From JAGOUU01 sp964387745 (GTDB taxonomy: Bacteria > Pseudomonadota > Gammaproteobacteria > JAGOUU01), in NCBI GenBank assembly GCA_964387745.1, contig CAYLXL010000018.1, positions 1 through 36,108 on the forward strand: a stretch of 36,108 nt of DNA, given 5' to 3'. The notes beneath the pieces are model-generated. The model made no database searches. It was given only the letters and a program-made list of their open reading frames with translations, and had not been told where the DNA came from. The translations under genes and the position numbers were made by a program. Positions 25,712-34,213 of the stretch are shown here, piece by piece. Within the stretch, counting starts at the first letter, position 1, and every line of letters begins with the position of its first letter.

Positions 25712-26056
25712 TTAATCCTTTGGCTTAACAACTGAACGCCCAGTAAAGCCTGAGGCTCCAGGAAACTGAGTAATATTACTTTGTATATTACCAGCATCTT
25801 TAATTTTACTAGTAGCCTGCTTGGGCACTTCATCTATTCTAATAATATTATGCATCGGTATGTAACTTCTACTAACATGTCCAAACTCGGCTTTTAATTT
25901 TTCCTCAGATGGATCAACTAGTAGACTACTTTGTTCACCAAACAAAATCTCTTCGATTTCTATAAAACCAAATAATTCACTTTGCATTATTTCTTTAGCA
26001 TAAATCTCATATAACTTATTGTCATTAAGAAAAATTATTTTAAATACGTTTGCCAT
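25712..26056 (-). CDS. DUF1820 family protein
   Basis: A small 114-aa protein matching the DUF1820 pattern known from gammaproteobacteria: FKIIFLNDNKLYEIYAKE, then LFGFIEIEEILFGE, then LLVDPSEEKLKAEF and SYIPMHNIIRIDEV. The C-terminal ~25 residues are variable. The function is unknown in the family. Its ATG is separated by a single base from the lysS stop codon, so it is cotranslated with the lysyl-tRNA synthetase. The family marks the window as gammaproteobacterial. Confidence 0.9.
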   Translation of the reverse strand: MANVFKIIFLNDNKLYEIYAKEIMQSELFGFIEIEEILFGEQSSLLVDPSEEKLKAEFGHVSRSYIPMHNIIRIDEVPKQATSKIKDAGNIQSNITQFPGASGFTGRSVVKPKD

Positions 26057-26057
26057 A

Positions 26058-27578
26058 TTAATCGTTCTTACCTCGCATATGTGGGAACATAATCACATCC
26101 CTGATTGATGCCGAATCCGTTAATAACATTGCCAATCTATCTATACCTATACCAACGCCGGCTGTAGGGGGCAAACCATATTCTAAAGCAGTAATATAGT
26201 CTTCGTCATAAGGCATAGCTTCAAGATCACCTGCTTCTTTATCTTGCATCTGCTGTCTAAACTTGGCTGCTTGATCATCTGGATCATTTAACTCAGAGAA
26301 TAAATTGGCTAATTCACGGCCAGCACAATAAAACTCAGATCTATCAACAAAGAAATCATTTGCATCATTTGGTCTAGATAATGGCGAGACCTCTGTTGGA
26401 TATTGAGTTACAAAGGTAGGCTGTATGAGCTTTTCTTCGACTGTACTATCAAAGATTTCCATAATAATTTTGCCTAGGCCATAATTACCATGAACTGTTA
26501 AACCTAATCTTTCTGCAACTTTAGCAGCACGAGATCGATCTGTTAAATCTTCTCTACTTATATTAGCATTAAATTTTAAAATACTGTCTATTACAGTAAT
26601 TCTTTCAAATTTATTAAAATCTAATTCGTAATTATTATATTTTAATAGTTTTGATCCTGTCAAAGTCTGCACACAAGAGCTTAATAAATTCTCCACCATA
26701 TTCATGGCATCATTATAATCAGCATAAGCTTGATAATATTCTAGCATGGTGAATTCAGGATTATGTCTGGTCGAAACGCCTTCGTTTCTAAAGTTTCGAT
26801 TTATTTCAAAAACTCTTTCTAACCCACCTACCACTAATCTTTTTAAATATAATTCAGGAGCCACACGTAAATATAACGGCATATCTAGGGCATTGTGATG
26901 AGTCACAAAAGGTCTTGCTGCAGCACCACCTGGTAAAACTTGCATCATTGGGGTTTCAACCTCAACAAAACCATGTTTGGTTAAAAACTCACGAATAAAC
27001 GTGATCATTTGCGATCTTATACGAAAAGTCTGTCTAGTTTTTTCGTTTACGATAAGATCTAGATATCTTTGGCGATATTTAATTTCTTGATCATGTAAGC
27101 CATGGTATTTATCAGGCAATGGTCTTAAAGATTTTGTTAATAACTCAATTTTATTTGCTGATATAGATAGCTCGCCAGTTTTAGTTTTAAATACTGTACC
27201 GGTTACGCCTATAATGTCACCTATATCCCAAGTTTTGAAATCTTCGTAAATTTCAGGTAAAAGTTGGTTCTGTGTAATATAAACTTGTAGTCTACCAGAC
27301 ATATCTTGAATATGAACAAAGCTAGCTTTACCCATAATCCGTTTAGTCATAATACGACCTGCTACCACAACAACTTTATTAAGTTCAGCTAAGGCTTCCT
27401 TGGTTTGGTCACAATAAGCTTTATCGATATCTGCTAAATAATCCTGGCGCTTGAAATCATTAGGATACGCCGTGCCCTCTGATCGCAAATTTTTTAATTT
27501 TTCACGACGGACCCTTATAACTTCATTGATATCTTCAACTTCTACTACTTCTTGAGAATCTGTTTGATTTTCTAACAT
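26058..27578 (-). CDS. lysS: Lysyl-tRNA synthetase, class II
   Basis: At 506 aa it matches the length of E. coli LysRS. An N-terminal OB-fold anticodon-binding domain (about 70-170, VVVAGRIMTKRIMGKASFVHI) precedes the class II catalytic core. Motif 2 is INRNFRNEGVSTRHNPEFT; motif 3 is GVGIGIDRLAMLL near the C-terminus. It charges tRNA-Lys with lysine. The ATG lies one base after the prfB stop, the classical prfB-lysS arrangement of gammaproteobacteria. An acidic N-terminal tail of about 30 residues is normal for the family. Confidence 0.98.
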   Translation of the reverse strand: MLENQTDSQEVVEVEDINEVIRVRREKLKNLRSEGTAYPNDFKRQDYLADIDKAYCDQTKEALAELNKVVVVAGRIMTKRIMGKASFVHIQDMSGRLQVYITQNQLLPEIYEDFKTWDIGDIIGVTGTVFKTKTGELSISANKIELLTKSLRPLPDKYHGLHDQEIKYRQRYLDLIVNEKTRQTFRIRSQMITFIREFLTKHGFVEVETPMMQVLPGGAAARPFVTHHNALDMPLYLRVAPELYLKRLVVGGLERVFEINRNFRNEGVSTRHNPEFTMLEYYQAYADYNDAMNMVENLLSSCVQTLTGSKLLKYNNYELDFNKFERITVIDSILKFNANISREDLTDRSRAAKVAERLGLTVHGNYGLGKIIMEIFDSTVEEKLIQPTFVTQYPTEVSPLSRPNDANDFFVDRSEFYCAGRELANLFSELNDPDDQAAKFRQQMQDKEAGDLEAMPYDEDYITALEYGLPPTAGVGIGIDRLAMLLTDSASIRDVIMFPHMRGKND

Positions 27579-27579
27579 T

Positions 27580-28678
27580 TTATAAACCTTCTTTTAAACT
27601 TGCTTCGATAAATAAATCTAAATCACCGTTAAGAACCGCAGTGGTATTACCAGTTTCTACCCCTGTTCTTAAATCTTTAATCCGAGAAGCATCAAGTACA
27701 TATGATCGGATCTGGCTACCCCATGTTACATCTGCTTTACTTGCTTCTTGCTGCTGTTTCTCTGCATTTCTTGATTGCATTTCTAAATCATATAATTTAG
27801 ATTTTAATTGCTTCATAGCCTGATCTTTATTTTTATGCTGTGAGCGATCCGATTGGCACTGTACAACTATGCCACTTGGTATATGAGTGATACGTACAGC
27901 CGAATCAGTTCGGTTAACGTGCTGGCCCCCTGCACCGCTAGCACGATAAGTATCAATTCTTAAATCAGCAGTATTAATCTGTACATCGATGTTATCATCC
28001 ACTTCGGGAGTTACAAAGACTGAAGCAAAAGAAGTATGACGACGATTGCCAGAGTCAAAAGGTGATTTTCTTACTAGGCGATGCACACCCGTCTCGGTGC
28101 GTAACCAGCCATAAGCATATTCACCGGTGTAAGCGATAGTCGCACTTTTTATACCGGCAACATCACCAGGCATACATTCTAATATTTCCGTCGCAAAGCC
28201 TTTATCAGCCCCCCAACGTAAATACATCCGCATCAGCATTTCCGCCCAGTCCTGAGCCTCTGTACCTCCAGAACCGGCCTGAATATCCAAAAAAGCATTA
28301 TTCGGATCCATTTTTTTACTAAACATCCGTTGAAACTCTAATTTAGCTACTAGTTTCTCTATATCTTTAACTTCAAGCTCTAATTCATTAATGTTGTCAA
28401 ATTCTTCTAATTCAATTGTTATATTATATACTTCCCGTGCTTGCTCAAGACGTCGATTAATATTTTGAATAGTTTTGACTATAGTTTCTAAACCTGCAGC
28501 CTCACGATTAAGTATTTCACTTTTTTCGCGTTGAGACCAGACTTTAGGATCAGCTAGTTCGAGATTAATTTCTTCAAGCCGTGATAGTTTATCTTCGTAG
28601 TCAAAGATACCCCCGAAGTTGTTGTTCACGGGTAGCTAGATCTGTTAGTAATTGATTGATTAAGTTTAATTGTTCCAC
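27580..28678 (-). CDS. prfB: Peptide chain release factor RF2, expressed by +1 programmed frameshifting
   Basis: RF2 recognises UGA and UAA stop codons and hydrolyses peptidyl-tRNA. The zero frame starts at GTG 28678 (VEQLNLINQLL..., ending LRGYL) and meets an in-frame UGA as codon 26. Translation continues in the +1 frame from GAC at 28602 (DYEDKLSRLEE), giving 25 + 340 = 365 aa, the same length as E. coli RF2. The SPF stop-codon recognition tripeptide (RKSPFDSGN) and the GGQ catalytic loop (GAGGQHVN) are present. An alternative continuous frame from GTG 28629 would begin NNNFGGIF, which is not RF2-like. The gene starts 29 bases after the mscK-like stop. Low RF2 raises frameshifting, giving autoregulation. 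Confidence 0.96.
28600..28618 (-). promoter_or_regulatory. prfB +1 programmed ribosomal frameshift site
   Basis: On the minus strand the sequence reads CTT CGG GGG TAT CTT TGA C. A Shine-Dalgarno-like GGGGG sits three bases before the slippery CTT-TGA, followed by C. E. coli has AGG where this has CGG; otherwise the site is the same. The TGA is at 28603-28601. Slippage of tRNA-Leu from CUU to UUU moves the ribosome to the GAC frame. Confidence 0.96.
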
Positions 28679-28707
28679 TTTGGTATTACATCTTTAGGTA
28701 TATGGTA

Positions 28708-31700
28708 TTATTTGAATAAATTTACAGTTTGCACTGGATAAGCAACTTTAATATTATTTTCTTTAAAAGACTTAACTATAGCCATCATAATATTAGTTCG
28801 CACTAATCCTCGACTTGGAGTTTTATTTAGATCAATATAGAAATAAATATTAGCTAGAATAGCACTTTCTGAAAATTCTTTGAGTAAGATTTTAGGTTTT
28901 GGATCTTTTAAAATCTCTTCACTGCCTAACAATACGTTTAGTATAATTTCACGCAAGTTTTCTAAATTTTGGTCATATGCAATTCGAAGTTGTAGATCAA
29001 CTCGTATAATTGTATCTCTAAATGTCCAATTAGTTAACGGTTTATTAATAGTATCTGTGTTGGGCACAATAATCTCTGTATTATCGTTTGACTGTACAGT
29101 CAGTGAACGCATACCTATTTTAGTAACTTTCCCTTCATATTCACCGACAGTTATAAAGTCACCAACACGAATTGGTCGTTCTATCAATAAGATTATACCA
29201 CTGACATAGTTACTTAAGACTTCTCTGATGCCCCAACCTAAAAAGAAGATCATACCACCTACAGCTACTGTAAGGGTCTGGGTAGGAAACCCGATAAACT
29301 TCAGTATGATAATCAATCCAACAACTAAAATAGTGTACTGAGTAAATACGGCAAAACTGTGTCTTACTCCTAAATCTTTTGTTTTAGCATAAAGCCAGCG
29401 ATAAGAGAATTCGCGACTCCATTTTGTCGCCCAAATCACTATAGCTAGAATACCACAGACTACCAAGAAATCTTTAATAAAAATATTAACCCCAGAAACT
29501 GTAGTCAATTGGAAAGTCACTATAGTATGAATAAGACTGACCAGATCACTGCCACTATTCCAACCATAAATAAAAACTAACCCTATGCATGCTGAACCAA
29601 ACAATAAAACATGAATAACTGTTTGTAATGGCTTTAAAACAGACTCCATCCACAACCAACCATTGGTAACATGGCGAATAAAGAATCTAAAAATAGCTTC
29701 CATTAGCTCATTAAATAGTCCTTTGATAATTAGCCAAAGCGCAATAACTAAAGACAGTTGTAATACGGCTAAGGCTATTTTCCAAGCGAGGTTAACATAA
29801 CCTATAATCCCTAGAGCTGCATTTGATAAAATAGTTATAGGTATGATTAAACCTATTAACCAAATAGCTCGACGGACATATGGCTTTGGATTTAAGCTNN
29901 NNNNNNNNCTATCAATAATTAACTGCGGTACAACTTGCCAGTTTATAATTAAAGGATAAGAAACCGCTAATAAGAATAACATCAGGGTTCTATCTATAAA
30001 CGTTTGAGTGTTAAGCGGTAGATTTAATTCTTGTCCTAAAATCATCAGGGTGTATAAAATGGCCCCGAAAATTAATGAGTATTTTAGGCCATAATACAAA
30101 CGACGATCATCCCCAGAGATCTCATCAATATTTTCTATCAAAAACATATAACATAGCTGTAGCAATATTCTGCAGAATAAAAATAAGCCAACCAACCATA
30201 CGAATATTTTTACAGCAGAACCGGTGATGCTCGTTAACCAAAAAATAGCGTAAATATTAAATATGATACTAATCAGCAATTTATTATTATCGACTAGTCT
30301 AGTTAAAACATAGAAAGCTGATTTAGAAAATCTTGTTGGCTGTAAACTTTGGTACTTATCTTTAAGTATAATAATTAGCTTATAAAACAAAATGACAGCT
30401 GTAACAATTAAGCTTTGCAACACTAATAGTTTAATAAGACTTAAATAGCTTAACTTATGCGAAGCATCAATCTCAAAGAAGCTTATAAATTGATACCAAG
30501 CACTCAAAATTTGCTTAGATAACAAATACGGAATAGCTAATATATCTTCAACAATCGCCTGCCATTCAGTTATGTCAGAAGGCAAATATTGTCTAACACG
30601 TATATCTTTTAAGTAAATATCATTTAATTGATTGTAAAAACCATTTAATTCTCTATCAATTTTACTTATTTGTTTTACTTTTGCTTCATATTGTTCAGCA
30701 AGATTATTTAAAATAACAAATTGTGATTTAAAATAATCTGCTGGTAAATTACTAACCTTTCTTTGAGTAGACAATAACTGAATGTAGTCATTAATAAGAT
30801 TTAATTTATTATTTGCTATAGTCTTAACCGCATCAGCTTCAGTGATTATACGGTTAACTCGTTCAACCAAATTTTTCTTAGTTTTAAGATTTTCTTTATT
30901 TTTATCTTCAAAATTGACACTTATATCTGAAATACTACTACCTAACCTCAAGAGATTAAGCTCTAGTTCTAATAACCCTCTTTGGCTCTCGGCTTCAATA
31001 ATCTTATATTCAAGATTATTGAACCTTGAAGAAGAGGAAGCATCCGCTGAATCTAAATATAATAAATCATGAGCTCTCCACTCTTTTTTTAGATTAAGCT
31101 CTACATCCAACCAGTCTTTAATTTTTTGATTTAAGCGTAGGGCTTGATCAGTTGATTCCAAAAGATTCTGTTGTTTTTGCCTATCTTCCGACAAGCTGAC
31201 AAACTTATCTAAGATTTCATCTGTAGTTGTCTTAAATTTGGTTAACAATTCGATATGTTTATCGATTACTGCCAATCTTTTTTTGTTGATTTCCAGCTCA
31301 CTTCTATGTTCTTTGATACTGACTTGGAGATTTTGAATATTATTATTAATAGACTGGTTATTAGTTATGTTAGGTACCGACAAACCTAAAAATGACTGTA
31401 ATTTGAGCTCGAGTTGAAATATGGCATTCTCACCTGAAATTATATCCTGTTCGGCTACAGATCTATCAACTAATAGCTGCTTATTATGCAAGTCGACTCT
31501 ATTAGATATTAACCTGAACTTTTCTAAGTGGATTTCTTCACGTTGGTTTTTTTTAGTGTAATTTAAAAGATTGTTAGCTTGTTCTTCTAGATCTTTGTAT
31601 AAATCTTTGGAAATTTGAAAAGCTTCTTGTTCGTCGGCTAATCTTTGTTCAAGAATGGCAGAATGATTTGATAAACTAACTGACTGAGCAAATACTTGTG

Positions 31701-31791
31701 GAGATTGGCATATTAAGCCCAGCATGAAATAAACTAAAAAATATAGCCAATAGTGTTTTTTGTTGGACCAAAACCTTTTGGATTGGAACAT
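28708..31791 (-). CDS. Mechanosensitive channel of the MscK/MscM (KefA) type
   Basis: About 1027 aa, near the size of E. coli MscK and MscM. A signal peptide (ending QVFA) leads to a long periplasmic coiled-coil region (about 40-430) rich in Glu, Lys, Leu and Asn. Multiple membrane helices follow (about 455-830), then a C-terminal MscS domain: pore-lining helix with VAVGGMIFFLGWGIREVLSNYVSG, then the beta domain with RVGDFITVGEYEGKV and EIIVPNTDTI. It should open under membrane tension to release solutes in osmotic downshock. Ten Ns at 29899-29908 interrupt the membrane region; the frame is open on both sides, but the real gap length is unknown. It heads the prfB-lysS operon. Confidence 0.92.
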   Translation of the reverse strand: MFQSKRFWSNKKHYWLYFLVYFMLGLICQSPQVFAQSVSLSNHSAILEQRLADEQEAFQISKDLYKDLEEQANNLLNYTKKNQREEIHLEKFRLISNRVDLHNKQLLVDRSVAEQDIISGENAIFQLELKLQSFLGLSVPNITNNQSINNNIQNLQVSIKEHRSELEINKKRLAVIDKHIELLTKFKTTTDEILDKFVSLSEDRQKQQNLLESTDQALRLNQKIKDWLDVELNLKKEWRAHDLLYLDSADASSSSRFNNLEYKIIEAESQRGLLELELNLLRLGSSISDISVNFEDKNKENLKTKKNLVERVNRIITEADAVKTIANNKLNLINDYIQLLSTQRKVSNLPADYFKSQFVILNNLAEQYEAKVKQISKIDRELNGFYNQLNDIYLKDIRVRQYLPSDITEWQAIVEDILAIPYLLSKQILSAWYQFISFFEIDASHKLSYLSLIKLLVLQSLIVTAVILFYKLIIILKDKYQSLQPTRFSKSAFYVLTRLVDNNKLLISIIFNIYAIFWLTSITGSAVKIFVWLVGLFLFCRILLQLCYMFLIENIDEISGDDRRLYYGLKYSLIFGAILYTLMILGQELNLPLNTQTFIDRTLMLFLLAVSYPLIINWQVVPQLIIDXXXXSLNPKPYVRRAIWLIGLIIPITILSNAALGIIGYVNLAWKIALAVLQLSLVIALWLIIKGLFNELMEAIFRFFIRHVTNGWLWMESVLKPLQTVIHVLLFGSACIGLVFIYGWNSGSDLVSLIHTIVTFQLTTVSGVNIFIKDFLVVCGILAIVIWATKWSREFSYRWLYAKTKDLGVRHSFAVFTQYTILVVGLIIILKFIGFPTQTLTVAVGGMIFFLGWGIREVLSNYVSGIILLIERPIRVGDFITVGEYEGKVTKIGMRSLTVQSNDNTEIIVPNTDTINKPLTNWTFRDTIIRVDLQLRIAYDQNLENLREIILNVLLGSEEILKDPKPKILLKEFSESAILANIYFYIDLNKTPSRGLVRTNIMMAIVKSFKENNIKVAYPVQTVNLFK
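29899..29908. other. Assembly gap (10 Ns) inside the mechanosensitive channel gene
   Basis: Ten Ns in the transmembrane part of the channel gene, between residues near LIID and SLNPKPY. Ten is a usual placeholder for a scaffold join, so residues or a small insertion may be missing. Confidence 0.95.
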
Positions 31792-31876
31792 ATTAATTAG
31801 ATTTAATTTATTATCGCACTTTAAGTCAGATTATTATATCATCCTATAATTATATAAAACAAATAGATATTAATAC
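31792..31876. promoter_or_regulatory. Divergent promoter region of the mscK-prfB-lysS operon and rnt
   Basis: An 85-base gap between divergent starts. TATAAT at 31845-31850 on the plus strand lies about 27 bases before the rnt ATG. Its reverse complement word (ATTATA, 31833-31838) offers a -10 for the minus-strand operon. Neither has a good -35. This is low-specificity evidence in AT-rich DNA. Confidence 0.3.
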
Positions 31877-32542
31877 ATGTCTAATAATAATCTTGATTCA
31901 TCTAGTTCAGTTATTAACTCGCCTACTAATATTATAGGCCTAAATAAACGATTTCGCGGCTTTTTACCTGTTGTTGTTGACTTAGAAAGTGCTGGATTTA
32001 ACTATACCAAAGATGCTTTATTAGAAATAGCCTTTGTCTTTGTTGCCTTCAGTGAAACAAATCCAACTGACTTAGTTATTACGGATAGCTTACATTTTCA
32101 CGTGGAACCTTTCCCTGGCGCCAACATAGACCAAAGTGCGTTAGAGTTTAATAAAATCAAGCCCTATCACCCGTTTCGTTTTGCTGTTTCTGAACAAGAT
32201 ATGTTAAAGCAAGCTTTTGCAGCTATTGATAAGAAGCTTAAACAACATAACTGCTCAAGAGCTGTACTAGTGGGCCACAACCCTACTTTTGATTTAAGCT
32301 TTCTGCAAGCAGCTGTCAAAAGATGCAAGATGTTCAAACAAAACCCCTTCCACAAATTCACTACCTTTGATACCGCCTGCTTAGGCGCTCTATTATATAA
32401 GCAAACAGTCCTCGCTAGAGCGTGTGCTGCGGCCAAAATCCCTTTTGATGAGAATCAAGCACATGGGGCGCTTTATGATGCAACCAAGACTGCTGAGTTG
32501 TTTTGTAAGATAGTCAATAAAGCCAAAACATTAGTGAGCTAA
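31877..32542 (+). CDS. rnt: Ribonuclease T
   Basis: A 221-aa DEDDh 3'-5' exonuclease (215 aa in E. coli) that matures tRNA and other stable RNA 3' ends. Catalytic motifs: Exo I D-x-E in VVVDLESAGF (E. coli has DVETAGF), Exo II Asp in GHNPTFDLSF, and Exo III His and Asp in HGALYDATKTAE. The FHVEPFPGANI and NPFHKFTTFDTACL segments are RNase T specific. An N-terminal Ser/Asn-rich extension of about 20 residues precedes the domain. Rnt is restricted mainly to gammaproteobacteria. It is transcribed away from the mscK-like operon; no terminator with a clear U-run follows, only an AGTGAG/CTCACT hairpin overlapping the stop. Confidence 0.96.
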   Translation: MSNNNLDSSSSVINSPTNIIGLNKRFRGFLPVVVDLESAGFNYTKDALLEIAFVFVAFSETNPTDLVITDSLHFHVEPFPGANIDQSALEFNKIKPYHPFRFAVSEQDMLKQAFAAIDKKLKQHNCSRAVLVGHNPTFDLSFLQAAVKRCKMFKQNPFHKFTTFDTACLGALLYKQTVLARACAAAKIPFDENQAHGALYDATKTAELFCKIVNKAKTLVS

Positions 32543-32613
32543 ACCTAACTCACTGATTTATCATGTATGTTTGACTTTTTATCAAAAAAGTTAGTCGTTT
32601 TTCAAAAAAACTA

Positions 32614-32643
32614 TTGCAAATTTCTATCATTCTTAGGTACAAT
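32614..32643 (+). promoter_or_regulatory. Candidate sigma-70 promoter of the ankyrin-repeat gene
   Basis: TTGCAA (32614-32619) and TACAAT (32638-32643) with an 18-base spacer, 54 bases before the ATG at 32698. Both hexamers match consensus at four or five of six positions. The gap 32543-32697 also holds the AT hairpin CTTTTT-ATCA-AAAAAG, which might end rnt transcription. Confidence 0.45.
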
Positions 32644-32697
32644 GCTAACCAGGTGAGGCTATGCCTTAACTTAAATTTCAAAATACGAGGAAAATAT

Positions 32698-33933
32698 ATG
32701 TCTCAAAAATTAATTGATGCGGCAATAGCTGGACAACTTGAAGTAGTCAAACAACTAATAGAAGGCGGCGATAATGTGAATTTCGAAAATTATACTGGCC
32801 TGACACCGTTACACTCTGCAGCAAAGCATGGCCGTAAAGAAGTTTGTCAATTTCTAGTAGAGAGCGGCGCCAATGTAAAACAACCGAATAAATATAGCGC
32901 TACACCCTTACACTATGCAGCAGAGCGTGGCCATAAAGACGTTTGTGAATTTCTAGTAGAGAGGGGCGCCGATGTAAAACAACCGATGAAAAGTGGCACT
33001 ACACCGTTACACTATGCAGCAGAGCATCGCCATAAAGACGTTTGTCAATTTCTAGTAGAGAGGGGCGCCGATGTAAACGAACCGAATATATCTGGCACTA
33101 CACCGTTACACGATGCAGCAAGGCATGGCGATAAAAACGTTTGTGAATTTCTAGTAGAGAGGGGCGCCGATGTAAAACAACCGAATCACGATGGCAATAC
33201 ACCGTTACACTATGCAGTAACTAGGTGGCAAAATTGTAAAACAATCGGTGGCCATAAAGATATTTGTGAATTACTAATCAAAAAAGGCGCTAATGTGAAT
33301 TCACAAGATAAAAATGGCTTGACACCGTTACACAAGGCATACGAATTATTACATTATATTAATTATTCTCACCTTTATTATCCTGTATCAACACTTAACC
33401 GTCAAATGGACGTTTGTTTGTTCCTAGTCAAAAATGGTGCTGATATGAGTATCAAGGATAAATCAGGCAAGACAGCTTTTGACCTTCTGCAGAAAATAGT
33501 CGACACAAAACTTACACATCTTGATTTTCGTCTACTCAAAATTGGAGCAACAATCTTTGGTGTTGTATGCGTCGCTGGAGTGGTAGCCTTAATCATCTCC
33601 CCTGCAAGTATCATTGCTGTTGGTGCTTTAGGTGCAAGTTTATTAGCATCTCTTGGAACTTCTGCTGCTGGACTTGTTGGACTATCTGTTGCCTCTAAAG
33701 CAGTTGCAATCACTGTGGGTTCTGCTATTTCTGCTGCTGTTGTAGGCACTGGCTGCTTTGCTCTTCGCAAAGGGTTACAGGCTTTTGTAACTAGAGATTT
33801 GAAATCAATGATTGCGAATGGTACAAGCGCTGCTGCTGTACCTGCCCCAGATGTTGCCTCATCTTCTGCTGGTGTTGGCGGCGGCGCAAGTGCTGCTGCT
33901 TTGCTCGCTGCTGGTAAAGCTAGTATTTCGTAA
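32698..33933 (+). CDS. Ankyrin-repeat protein with C-terminal hydrophobic region
   Basis: A 411-aa protein. The ATG at 32698 follows CGAGGAAAA, a good ribosome binding site; a TTG at 32614 in frame is part of the likely promoter. About seven to eight ankyrin repeats cover residues 2-275 (TPLHYAAERGHKDVCEFL and similar), one interrupted by a ~25-residue insertion with Tyr and His. Residues about 281-355 are hydrophobic with small residues (VVCVAGVVALIISP, ISAAVVGTGCFALRK), giving two or three membrane helices. A Ala/Gly/Ser-rich tail ends the protein. Ankyrins bind proteins, and with the membrane part they suggest a membrane-anchored or host-membrane-inserted effector; that role is inferred. 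Repeats are nearly identical at DNA level (99-base period). Confidence 0.9.
   Translation: MSQKLIDAAIAGQLEVVKQLIEGGDNVNFENYTGLTPLHSAAKHGRKEVCQFLVESGANVKQPNKYSATPLHYAAERGHKDVCEFLVERGADVKQPMKSGTTPLHYAAEHRHKDVCQFLVERGADVNEPNISGTTPLHDAARHGDKNVCEFLVERGADVKQPNHDGNTPLHYAVTRWQNCKTIGGHKDICELLIKKGANVNSQDKNGLTPLHKAYELLHYINYSHLYYPVSTLNRQMDVCLFLVKNGADMSIKDKSGKTAFDLLQKIVDTKLTHLDFRLLKIGATIFGVVCVAGVVALIISPASIIAVGALGASLLASLGTSAAGLVGLSVASKAVAITVGSAISAAVVGTGCFALRKGLQAFVTRDLKSMIANGTSAAAVPAPDVASSSAGVGGGASAAALLAAGKASIS
32797..33216 (+). repeat. 99-bp direct repeats encoding ankyrin units
   Basis: The anchor ACACCNTTACAC recurs at 32803, 32902, 33001, 33100 and 33199, exactly 99 bases apart. Blocks such as TTTCTAGTAGAGAGGGGCGC are identical in several units, including silent positions. 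This points to recent expansion or recombination rather than old duplication. Confidence 0.9.
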
Positions 33934-33947
33934 TAATATCTGTTGCT

Positions 33948-33981
33948 AAAAAACCATTGGTGTTAAAACCCGTGGTTTTTT
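33948..33981 (+). terminator. Intrinsic terminator of the ankyrin-repeat gene
   Basis: AAAAAACCA (33948-33956) pairs with TGGTTTTTT (33973-33981), and an inner AAAACC-CGT-GGTTTT offers an alternative stem. The T-run closes the stem. It lies 14 bases after the stop codon. Confidence 0.6.
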
Positions 33982-34005
33982 GTGCATGTTCAGCTCTGAG
34001 TCTGT

Positions 34006-34046
34006 CATCTCGGTCAAGGCAGCTATGCTGTCGCAGAACCGAGATG
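34006..34046. repeat. Palindromic repeat element
   Basis: CATCTCGGT (34006-34014) pairs with ACCGAGATG (34038-34046), with a smaller nested inverted repeat around GCAGCTATGCTG. It is GC-richer than its surroundings and non-coding, in the form of dispersed palindromic repeats common in related host-associated bacteria. No second copy is in this window. Confidence 0.55.
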
Positions 34047-34068
34047 GCTTTGTTGCACGAGCAATTAT

Positions 34069-34166
34069 TGTCCTCCGACAATGCCAGGCTTTCTGTGTGA
34101 CAAATGTCCTCCATTGATGCCAGGCTTTGACAAATGTCCTCCGTTGATGCCAGGCTTTCTGTGTGA
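34069..34166. repeat. Three direct repeats of about 30 bp in the intergenic spacer
   Basis: TGTCCTCC-N6-TGCCAGGCTT occurs at 34069, 34105 and 34135. Copies 1 and 3 share the longer tail TTCTGTGTGA; copies 2 and 3 share CAAA before the unit and are nearly identical over about 30 bases. Spacing of 36 then 30 bases fits tandem duplication plus a deletion. No ORF uses it convincingly. Together with the palindrome and terminator it makes up most of the 280-base gap 33934-34213. Confidence 0.75.
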
Positions 34167-34213
34167 CTCTACACAGTTTACATCACACTTTAAAGTCTAA
34201 CTATCAACTATGG

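Noticed and set aside
27580..28629. prfB as a continuous frame from GTG 28629
   Set aside because: The first nine residues are not RF2-like; the upstream frame with the UGA-26 frameshift restores LRGYL-DYED and the expected 365 aa.
33402..33770. Minus-strand 122-aa frame inside the ankyrin gene
   Set aside because: Antisense of the Ala/Gly/Val membrane region; its Pro/Ala/Thr composition is the expected mirror.
33920..34114. Minus-strand 64-aa frame over the repeat block
   Set aside because: Made of the palindrome and direct repeats; no ribosome binding site and no family likeness.
34069..34166. CRISPR array
   Set aside because: Only three units with irregular 30-36 base spacing and almost no unique spacer; no cas genes in the window.
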